IMG/VR virus record: IMGVR_UViG_3300032032_000016
Coordinates: 1-29,217 of that record
Length of the DNA stretch: 29,217 nucleotides
DNA from: a virus
Direction: 5' to 3' (one strand)
Below the pieces are notes generated by a model that saw only the letters and a program-made list of their open reading frames with translations, was not told the origin of the DNA and ran no database searches. Positions 23,494 to 29,217 of the stretch are shown here, piece by piece; the first letter of the stretch is position 1; every line of letters starts with the position of its first letter. Made by a program: the position numbers and the translations under genes.

Positions 23494-25389
23494 GAGTTCA
23501 CAAGCACCTCCGGTGCAAGCTAGAGTTTGAGAGCTGGATGTATTATCATCACTCTCTTCAAGCTCCTCCCACACAACGTCTGGTGTTGCCTTTAAAAGCT
23601 TTGTGTATTCAGATTTTTTGCACTCCTGATATGGTGCTTGCTTATATACTCCTCCGTCAAAGGGGAGAAAAGAAACACCACTCATCACATTAAAATGTTT
23701 ATAGACCCAAGCACCAACTTCTAGCCACTCATCTTCTTTCACATAAACAGTTATGCTTGGCTTATGTTCACACCAATGCTTCTGATAAACTAACCAGTGT
23801 TCCAACTGTTCAATAGCATTCCTATCTTCACGCATGACTGACTTCTTAGGGGCTTGCACAGGAAAATAAAATACAGTTGTACTATCTTCCTTACCGAATG
23901 CTGGTTCATATTTAAAACCTTTATCAACCATAAATGCTGTCAGTGGGTCTTTATTATCTTGACGAACTGAACGTATATAATATTCAGAGTGTCGTGGATG
24001 AATACCAGATGCGGTATTTGTTAACTGACTAACAGTTCCGCTAGGTTTAACACAAGTAATTGCGGTAGAAGGATTAACACCAAACAATTTAGCATACTTA
24101 ATGTTGGTTTTAATACACTCATCACGTAGATGTTCTAAGGTCTTAGGTAAATCAAAGTTTTTAACATCGTTCCAAGATTTTATTCTCCCGGATAACACAT
24201 CGTTATCCATAATACCTGTAAGTGATACACCTAACAAAGCCTCATCTTCACAATTATGTTTCCACGATGGTCTAACATAGCGAAAATTTGTTAACGAGGA
24301 TTGCATCGTACCAATTATTGTAGCCACCCTAACTTTTTTAGTTAAAGTTTCAACTGTATCCTCGGGTCTAACAATTACTTCTGAAAGATTACATAGTTGA
24401 CAGTCCAGTAAATTAATTTCACTACAAGGGTTAGTTCCGATATCATCTGTATCTCTTATCCTCTCCCTTCTTTCTGGAGAAAAGTCTTTAACAGCCTGTC
24501 TATTATAAATACCACGTTCACCAGAGAAACTAAGATATAAACTTTCCCACTCTTTCATGAACGCTGCCATGTCAGGCTTCTCAGTGTATGCAACAGAGTT
24601 ATTAGCTAACGCTCTATGCCCATGCTGTTCCCACCACTGACCAGACTTTGCGATACGCATCCTATCATCAGATAAATTTGATAAAGAAATTAAAGCTGAC
24701 CGCCTTACTCCACCAACAACAACGATGTCACCAATCTTACAAACAAGGTCGTGACACTCTATTGAATTTAGCTTCCGTCCGGCTGACTCCCTAAACGTCT
24801 TGATTGTGAACTCGAATAAATCCTCAAGTGGTCTCGCACCTGATGCCCTACCGCCAAAAGTCTTGAGCCTAGCTCCTCCAGAACGAACTCTGGAAACGTC
24901 CCAAGTAGGGATACGTCCCGAGAAGAGAAGGCTAACAAGTTCACGGTATGCTGATGCCCACCCCAACTTACTGTCAGCGACACTGATAACGGTATTTGAT
25001 TCATGAAACTCCTCTGCTACTACTGGTAGCTTGTTAATGTACTGTCTTTCAACACTAAATCCTACGCCTGTACCACACATAAGCACGTACATTACTTCAT
25101 CAAATGCTCGTGGATGTGATATAGATAAGTAAGAACAATTGTAACCAGCCATGTGGTCTCTCTCTAATGCTTTCCCGGCTGTCATTAAGGAACGCATACT
25201 AGGCATCACCTCTAAATTAAGTATTGCTGTCCTAACTTCTTTAAGAGAAACCTCTGAAAATTTTTCTTGAAAAAATTGGATGTACCTATCTACTGTTTCT
25301 TCCCAATTTTCTCTACGATTTTTCTCAGGTAGATAACGAGCGTATCTACTAAGATGTATAAACTGTTGGAACTGCGATGGTAACTTCAT
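23491..25389 (-). CDS. nrdJ: Adenosylcobalamin-dependent (class II) ribonucleoside-triphosphate reductase
   Basis: A 632-residue monomeric B12-dependent reductase making dNTPs from NTPs for phage DNA synthesis. It aligns with the Lactobacillus leichmannii enzyme (739 residues): YARYLPEKNRRENWEETVDR matches YARWLPEKGRSENWDETVKR. The radical-site NPCSEI gives C322 and E324, the disulfide pair is C85 and C333 (the C322-C333 spacing of 11 is identical), TTVKPSGTV appears as TCVKPSGTV, and the C-terminal redox pair is C625 and C630 (ACTGGACEL against DCEGGACPIK). It is about 100 residues shorter, partly in the region of the allosteric insert. It starts at the ATG overlapping the lysozyme TGA (ATGA). 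T7 has no such gene. Its presence implies cobalamin is available in the host. Confidence 0.96.
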   Translation of the reverse strand: MKLPSQFQQFIHLSRYARYLPEKNRRENWEETVDRYIQFFQEKFSEVSLKEVRTAILNLEVMPSMRSLMTAGKALERDHMAGYNCSYLSISHPRAFDEVMYVLMCGTGVGFSVERQYINKLPVVAEEFHESNTVISVADSKLGWASAYRELVSLLFSGRIPTWDVSRVRSGGARLKTFGGRASGARPLEDLFEFTIKTFRESAGRKLNSIECHDLVCKIGDIVVVGGVRRSALISLSNLSDDRMRIAKSGQWWEQHGHRALANNSVAYTEKPDMAAFMKEWESLYLSFSGERGIYNRQAVKDFSPERRERIRDTDDIGTNPCSEINLLDCQLCNLSEVIVRPEDTVETLTKKVRVATIIGTMQSSLTNFRYVRPSWKHNCEDEALLGVSLTGIMDNDVLSGRIKSWNDVKNFDLPKTLEHLRDECIKTNIKYAKLFGVNPSTAITCVKPSGTVSQLTNTASGIHPRHSEYYIRSVRQDNKDPLTAFMVDKGFKYEPAFGKEDSTTVFYFPVQAPKKSVMREDRNAIEQLEHWLVYQKHWCEHKPSITVYVKEDEWLEVGAWVYKHFNVMSGVSFLPFDGGVYKQAPYQECKKSEYTKLLKATPDVVWEELEESDDNTSSSQTLACTGGACEL

Positions 25390-25826
25390 TGATTATTAAA
25401 CTCCTTATCGTACCAAGGTTTGACATCAAAAGAGGGACAAGCTTTTTTAACGTCAGGTAAATCCCTGTGTCCCAACACCTCTGCTTCTGGAAAACTTTCC
25501 TTTAAAGCTTCAACAACTTTTTTAAGAGACTCGAATTGTTCATCAGTAAAATTGTTTTTAGGTTTATTAAACTTATCTACTCCACCAACTAAACAAACTC
25601 CTATACTGCTACGATTAAATCCCCTTGCATGAGCACCGGGAGTAGTTATATCCCTACCATACTCAACCCCACCATTTCGTCTGATAACAAAATGATAACC
25701 AACATCTAAGAATCCTCTCTCTAAATGCCACTCTCTTATTTTATCTACACCTATATCCATTTTAGGATTAGTGGCAGCACAATGAACAACGATGTATTTA
25801 ACATCGGACATTTTTAATAGTTTCAT
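25386..25826 (-). CDS. N-acetylmuramoyl-L-alanine amidase / lysozyme (T7 gp3.5-like)
   Basis: A 146-residue zinc amidase (T7 lysozyme: 151). It cuts the bond between N-acetylmuramic acid and L-alanine in peptidoglycan. Zinc ligands are H15, H120 and C130, and catalytic residues are Y44 and K128; T7 has H17, H122, C130, Y46 and K128. Long matches include REWHLERGFLDVGYHFVIRR and SSIGVCLVGGVDKF. In T7 this protein also binds and inhibits the phage RNA polymerase; the same is likely here because both partners are present, but the N-terminal contact region differs. The ATG overlaps the RusA-like gene's TGA as ATGA; a second ATG six codons in is possible. It contains no signal peptide, so it would act at lysis after membrane damage. 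Confidence 0.96.
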   Translation of the reverse strand: MKLLKMSDVKYIVVHCAATNPKMDIGVDKIREWHLERGFLDVGYHFVIRRNGGVEYGRDITTPGAHARGFNRSSIGVCLVGGVDKFNKPKNNFTDEQFESLKKVVEALKESFPEAEVLGHRDLPDVKKACPSFDVKPWYDKEFNNQ

Positions 25827-26248
25827 AATTTATAAATTTCCACTTTTGTTCCTTCAAAATTATCTGCAAATTGTTTTGTTACTTTTAATTTTAAAATTAA
25901 ATCATCGTCATATAAAATTTTATATTTAACTAACTCATCCAAAATAATCTTGGCGTAGTTATCAACATCTCCCACCGGAAATAATCTTTTTGTAGTTTTT
26001 GGGCGTGTAACAAATAGCTTTAACTCAACGGCTACAGGGTCATTAAAGAATGATTCTTCAGCTATGGGTAGTCTACTTCTTATTCCCTTAAAAAATACAG
26101 CACTATCTTTTACGTATTGAGTGTGTCGCTTTCCGTAGTAAGTAGCCCAACGAGTAACACGAGGTCTACTCGCTGGGACAGGGGAGATGGGTATGGATAA
26201 ACTAAAAGTCTCCAAGGATTGTTTCTTCTTTTTTATCTTCTGGTTCAA
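25823..26248 (-). CDS. RusA-like Holliday junction resolvase in the gene 3 position
   Basis: A 141-residue protein with the RusA fold signature. SIPISPVPASRPRVTR occurs near the N-terminus, and GDVDNYAKIILDELVKYKILYDDDLI holds D94, D96, K100 and D115, whose spacing is identical to E. coli RusA D70, D72, K76 and D91. It should cut four-way DNA junctions. T7 uses an unrelated resolvase, endonuclease I, at exactly this place between SSB and lysozyme. There is no ATG: TTG at 26248 has GAGG six bases upstream and overlaps SSB by 47 bases, while TTG at 26215 would give 130 residues and a 14-base overlap. The extra N-terminus is a lysine-rich tail. The gene ends in an ATGA overlap with lysozyme. Confidence 0.9.
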   Translation of the reverse strand: MNQKIKKKKQSLETFSLSIPISPVPASRPRVTRWATYYGKRHTQYVKDSAVFFKGIRSRLPIAEESFFNDPVAVELKLFVTRPKTTKRLFPVGDVDNYAKIILDELVKYKILYDDDLILKLKVTKQFADNFEGTKVEIYKL

Positions 26249-26870
26249 CTACAACCTCTTCTTTTGGAGCAACAAATCCTTCTTGCTCAGAAAAACCAAA
26301 AGAATCACCAGTCGAACCACCACTAACTAACTCAATAATTTGAGCAGCTCGTAGTCTTAAAGAAACACCATACTTGGAAGTAGCTGGAATGTAATAAGCT
26401 CTAGGTTCTACCTGAAGGATTACTTTAGAGCCGCCCCATATCTGAATTGACTTTGGGAATGGGAGTTTCTTTGAATCAAATACTGCTACCTTATTTTGAT
26501 ACACCTCACCCTTACGGTTCTTACCTTCTGCCGGACAAGAGGATTTTAAAATCCACTCACCTTCTACATCCTGTCCTTCATCATCTACATTAGCCATGTA
26601 AGGTAGGTTAACACCTAATTTATTCAACGCATCAGTGTGGCGTTTCTTTTCAGCCCCAGTCTTTGCGTTATCTATTTTTTCTTTAAGGGTGTTTTCTGTG
26701 TCTTCTTTAATCTTAGAAACTAACTCCTTAATAACTGAAAATAAAGTTTGAAGTTCTGTAGAATCAGACACTAATAAATTACAACTAAATTTATTATACT
26801 TCTCATCTGGTTCAGTAAGCCTTGGGTATACAGCAGACCCTAGGGGTGTAAGATAATATTTCTTTGACAT
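26202..26870 (-). CDS. Single-stranded DNA-binding protein (T7 gp2.5-like)
   Basis: A 222-residue protein (T7 gp2.5: 232) in the gene 2.5 position. It starts MSKKYYLTPLGSAVYPRLTEPDEKYN, typical of phage SSBs of this class, and has a beta-rich OB-like body (GGSKVILQVEPRAYYIPATSKYGVSLRLRAAQIIEL). It ends in an acidic tail EPEDKKEETILGDF with a terminal phenylalanine. In T7 the acidic tail and its last Phe bind DNA polymerase and primase-helicase. The ATG has AAGGAG seven bases upstream, located in the end of the preceding 40-residue frame. The last 47 bases overlap the RusA-like gene. It should coat replication intermediates and aid annealing. Confidence 0.9.
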   Translation of the reverse strand: MSKKYYLTPLGSAVYPRLTEPDEKYNKFSCNLLVSDSTELQTLFSVIKELVSKIKEDTENTLKEKIDNAKTGAEKKRHTDALNKLGVNLPYMANVDDEGQDVEGEWILKSSCPAEGKNRKGEVYQNKVAVFDSKKLPFPKSIQIWGGSKVILQVEPRAYYIPATSKYGVSLRLRAAQIIELVSGGSTGDSFGFSEQEGFVAPKEEVVVEPEDKKEETILGDF

Positions 26871-26873
26871 TGT

Positions 26874-26996
26874 TTACTCCTTATAAAAATCGTTTAAATT
26901 TACGCCCATATCAATGAGCCTCGCCTCTGTTGAGACAGTCAGCACATCATTATGTAAAAACTCTAATCGTGCAATCACCAAAAAATTTTCAATCAT
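26874..26996 (-). CDS. 40-residue hypothetical protein upstream of SSB
   Basis: A small frame with a near-ideal ribosome binding site (TGGAGG, five bases before the ATG at 26996). It ends in TAA three bases before the SSB start and contains the SSB Shine-Dalgarno in its last codons. The product begins MIENFLVIARLEFLHNDVLT and ends NLNDFYKE; it is mildly acidic with a hydrophobic N-terminal half. No family is recognised. It lies in the region between RNA polymerase and SSB, where T7 keeps small host-takeover genes such as gp2, so a similar role is conceivable but unsupported by any motif. Confidence 0.7.
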   Translation of the reverse strand: MIENFLVIARLEFLHNDVLTVSTEARLIDMGVNLNDFYKE

Positions 26997-27007
26997 TTTT
27001 GCCTCCA

Positions 27008-27325
27008 TTAAAAGGTAGAATTAAATTGGCAATCAACTGGAACTGGTTGCTTATGTTCACTAGGAAAACACCACACACCAGTAGGATTATATAAATCTTT
27101 TAATGACCAACCTTCTTCCTCGTTACGTTGTCTCCGTTCTACCTGTGCTATGGCATCCAATAATTTTATATTACATAAAGCTGAGGAAACATTTTTATGT
27201 TCTTCTTCAGTTTTAACAATAGTATTAATAATCTCAGCACTTATTTCATACTCACTTTCAAATTGTGTTGGTAATGCAAGGCACAATAGTACAGTCGTCT
27301 CGAAAAAACTTGTATATGGAATCAT
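27008..27325 (-). CDS. 105-residue hypothetical protein
   Basis: An unrecognised protein starting MIPYTSFFETTVLLCLALPT. I chose the ATG at 27325, which overlaps the TGA of the upstream gene as ATGA and has GAAGAG upstream; the frame is open further back but would run deep into that gene. The N-terminal third has a short hydrophobic stretch, too short for a confident membrane helix. The middle is charged and helical (VKTEEEHKNVSSALCNIKLLDAIAQVERRQ). The C-terminus is Pro/aromatic-rich with two Cys (GVWCFPSE, VDCQF). It belongs to the early small-gene cluster. Confidence 0.75.
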   Translation of the reverse strand: MIPYTSFFETTVLLCLALPTQFESEYEISAEIINTIVKTEEEHKNVSSALCNIKLLDAIAQVERRQRNEEEGWSLKDLYNPTGVWCFPSEHKQPVPVDCQFNSTF

Positions 27326-27591
27326 ATCTCTTCTCTCATGTAATCTCTTAAAGCAGCAAGCTCTACTCTCCAAGGAACTTTATCGTCATGTTTAATTAAT
27401 CTATCAGCAAGCTCTAACATTTTAGTTTCCCTTACCTTGAACCTACCACAAATAATTTTAAACATACATGCGAGAGCAGCAACCTGTACTGCTGGCTTAT
27501 TATTTTTTTGTGCAACGTCTATAAACTTAAAGGCTAGTTTACATACAGCCTCCAAATCAACCATTGCTAATTCGTCTGTTATATTTTTCAT
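27322..27591 (-). CDS. 89-residue hypothetical helical protein
   Basis: An unrecognised protein, first gene after RNA polymerase. The ATG is preceded by AAGGA within the shared 18-bp intergenic motif. Its sequence is almost entirely helical: LEAVCKLAFKFIDVAQK, VQVAALACMFKIICGRFKV, then a charged end ELAALRDYMREEI. It has three Cys and no membrane segment or catalytic motif. The early position resembles T7 genes 1.1-1.7, which include small regulators of host functions, but no link can be drawn from sequence. Confidence 0.78.
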   Translation of the reverse strand: MKNITDELAMVDLEAVCKLAFKFIDVAQKNNKPAVQVAALACMFKIICGRFKVRETKMLELADRLIKHDDKVPWRVELAALRDYMREEI

Positions 27592-27597
27592 AATTAG

Positions 27598-27615
27598 TCC
27601 TTAAGGTTACTGTTA
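27598..27615 (-). repeat. Shared stop-to-ribosome-binding-site motif, copy 2
   Basis: The minus strand reads TAACAGTAACCTTAAGGA, beginning with the RNA polymerase stop codon and ending in the Shine-Dalgarno of the 89-residue gene. It differs from the copy at 23476-23493 by one base and contains the palindrome CCTTAAGG. Confidence 0.7.
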
Positions 27616-29217
27616 AGCGAAAAAGTAGTCGCTAGTTTTAATAGCATCTAAATCTAAATCACCCATTTGGGGTATATCAGGAATGTTAGCAGCTAGTTTA
27701 TCTGGTAACTGTTGACAAATTTCTTCTTTAAAATATTCCAAGACATTACCACGATATTGATTAATAAATTCTTCTTTTAATATAACTAGCATGGTATCAA
27801 CATCGCATGGATGTGTTCCATAAGAATCATGAACCATAGCAAAGTGTGTAATATCATTCTGTACAGCAGTGTTTATGGTAGACATTAAATGTGAAGCATC
27901 CATTGAATGAATAAAATTAGCACTAATACTTTGAGTCATTTTCTTAGAGTCTCTTTTATCAGTAACAACTTTGGTTGATATTTTATATTGCTTATCTAAA
28001 TACAAAGTTATAATTCTTTTATCCATTAACATATAATCTTGGAGCACCGGGAACTGTATTGGTGTTGTCCAGTGAATAGGTAAGCCAGTCTTAGTAGCAA
28101 CCTTTGCAACTTCTTTCAGCCAGTCCATAGCATCCCGAGCTGACTTCACAACTTCACCAATACTTTCATAACAGATGTTAGCAATAAACTCACAGGCTTT
28201 TAAAGGATTAATATGGGAAGCTAAGTATGTCTTTCCAGTATCCTTTTCATGCTTCTTGAGGACAGACAATATCTGCTGCTTCATACCATAACGTGAAGCT
28301 GAATAAGCATAGGTCATTGCTGGACGTTTAACTATCTGTCTGGTAATTTTACCTTTCCAAGCTTCAGCGTATTCACCACCAGCTTCAATAGCTTTTCTAC
28401 GTACAACCTTTGCAACCTCTTCATAGATGTCTTCGGGTGAATCTGTTGGTACAAGCCCGGTAGACTTACCACCAACTTCATCATGAAGTGCTCCTGAAAA
28501 ATTTTGTAACCCATTACAGTTACCGTCAACATTAACAGGTATATCACAAACATAACTATCACCTTCGATAGAAAAACCAAGCCAAGCAAAACAAGCTGCT
28601 AAGAAAGCCCAAGGCTTATCCGCTTGAGTCCAAAATCTATGACCTTCAATTGGGCTTGCAGCAGAATCTAAGATAGCTTCCTCATTATCCAGTACCCACT
28701 TTACTCTTTCATGTAAACTCACCTTATCGTATCCGAAACTATTAGCAAGGTGAACAGCTAACCAGTAGCCACCACCTTCGCCCATAGGTTTACCTTCAGA
28801 GAATTTTAAGAGGCTTCTACCTATATCATCGCTTTGGGGAGATATAGATGTTGCTACAGGATAAGCACGACCACGCCAGTCACAGTTCCAGATAAAATAA
28901 AATGCATCTTCATCTTTTAGTTTCTCAGCCAACTCAATTTTCATTTGAGTAGCAATTCTGGATGAACGTACCTTCACTTCATTCTGGTATACAGTGGCAG
29001 CTTTAAACTTCCACGCATCACGAGCTGCTTTATTAGTAGCAATGTCTTCGGGCTTGGCTGGCATTGGAAGGGACTCCCGGGGAGGGAGCTTACCTAACAT
29101 ACCACCGTCACTCCAAACTTCTTTCATTACCCTTAGTACTGAATTATTAATCTTCCAACCAGTTTTCTGTAGAGAATTAACAGCATCATATACACCTTGC
29201 ATATCAATGTTTTCTAA
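27613..29217 (-). CDS. Phage single-subunit RNA polymerase (T7 gp1-like), 5' end outside window
   Basis: About 535 residues of the C-terminal part of a T7-type RNA polymerase (T7: 883). The frame is open through the right edge, so the ATG at 29202 is internal. Landmarks are NCDWRGRAY, VDGNCNGLQNFSGALHDEVGG (catalytic Asp equal to T7 D537), RQIVKRPAMTYAYSASRYG (R627, K631 and Y639 equivalents), ANFIHSMDASHL (H784), MVHDSYGTH (D812) and the C-terminal foot SDYFFA (T7 SDFAFA). Two points differ from T7. The Gly after the Y639 equivalent is Ser. In the promoter-specificity loop R746 is kept, while N748, R756 and Q758 correspond to Ile, Lys and Ser. It should transcribe the replication and late genes from its own promoters. 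Confidence 0.97.
   Translation of the reverse strand, partial: LENIDMQGVYDAVNSLQKTGWKINNSVLRVMKEVWSDGGMLGKLPPRESLPMPAKPEDIATNKAARDAWKFKAATVYQNEVKVRSSRIATQMKIELAEKLKDEDAFYFIWNCDWRGRAYPVATSISPQSDDIGRSLLKFSEGKPMGEGGGYWLAVHLANSFGYDKVSLHERVKWVLDNEEAILDSAASPIEGHRFWTQADKPWAFLAACFAWLGFSIEGDSYVCDIPVNVDGNCNGLQNFSGALHDEVGGKSTGLVPTDSPEDIYEEVAKVVRRKAIEAGGEYAEAWKGKITRQIVKRPAMTYAYSASRYGMKQQILSVLKKHEKDTGKTYLASHINPLKACEFIANICYESIGEVVKSARDAMDWLKEVAKVATKTGLPIHWTTPIQFPVLQDYMLMDKRIITLYLDKQYKISTKVVTDKRDSKKMTQSISANFIHSMDASHLMSTINTAVQNDITHFAMVHDSYGTHPCDVDTMLVILKEEFINQYRGNVLEYFKEEICQQLPDKLAANIPDIPQMGDLDLDAIKTSDYFFA

Noticed and set aside
1-29217. tRNA genes, integrase or insertion sequences
   Set aside because: No cloverleaf-compatible region, recombinase motif or terminal inverted repeats were seen; the coding density leaves almost no room for them.

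Overview
The window is a contiguous piece of the genome of a T7-like podovirus (Autographiviridae-type). Every convincing gene lies on the minus strand, so transcription runs from the right end to the left end. The evidence is a single-subunit T7-type RNA polymerase at the right edge, followed in almost exact T7 order by gp2.5-, gp3.5-, gp4-, gp5-, gp5.3-, gp6-, gp8-, gp9-, gp10-, gp11-, gp12-, gp13-, gp14-, gp15-, gp16- and gp17-like proteins. The sequence is visibly AT-rich. The class II ribonucleotide reductase and the style of the tail-fibre accessory genes are those of marine podoviruses of alphaproteobacteria and cyanobacteria. The exact host cannot be read from the window. The genome is incomplete: the first part of the RNA polymerase, the upstream early genes and the terminase genes are outside.

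Layout from right to left. (1) Early/replication block, about 29217-18329: RNA polymerase (partial), three small unknown proteins, SSB, a RusA-like Holliday-junction resolvase sitting where T7 keeps endonuclease I, amidase lysozyme, B12-dependent ribonucleotide reductase, a 43-residue unknown, primase-helicase, DNA polymerase, an HNH-type protein in the position of T7 gp5.3, a 43-residue unknown, 5'-3' exonuclease and a DUF3310 protein. (2) Two small proteins leading into the head genes, 18289-17879. (3) Head block: portal, a 48-residue lysine-rich protein, scaffold and major capsid, with a T7-promoter-like sequence just before the capsid gene and a very strong terminator just after it, as in T7. 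(4) Tail and ejection block: tail tubular A and B, the gp13-like protein and three internal virion (DNA-ejection) proteins. (5) Tail fibre followed by a duplicated two-gene cassette of receptor-binding-like protein plus accessory protein, cut by the left edge.

The genes work as one lytic programme. The phage polymerase transcribes the block and the amidase probably also restrains it. The reductase supplies dNTPs, and SSB, primase-helicase and DNA polymerase copy the genome. Exonuclease and RusA process host DNA and recombination intermediates. The structural block then builds the capsid and the short tail. Most junctions are TAATG or ATGA overlaps, or gaps of a few bases, so translational coupling is pervasive. 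No stretch longer than 300 bases lacks a gene. The two longest intergenic gaps (14147-14291 and 15222-15347) carry the regulatory signals.

The most unusual item is the 1855-residue gp16-position protein. It carries what looks like a SAM-dependent methyltransferase fold (about residues 420-603) followed by a segment resembling the partner domain of DNA phosphorothioation-associated methyltransferases (about residues 660-795), inside a protein expected to be injected with the genome. Four proteins of 40, 43, 43 and 48 residues with sensible starts, an apparent AUU start for the gp13-like gene, and an 18-bp motif shared by two stop/start junctions are also recorded.
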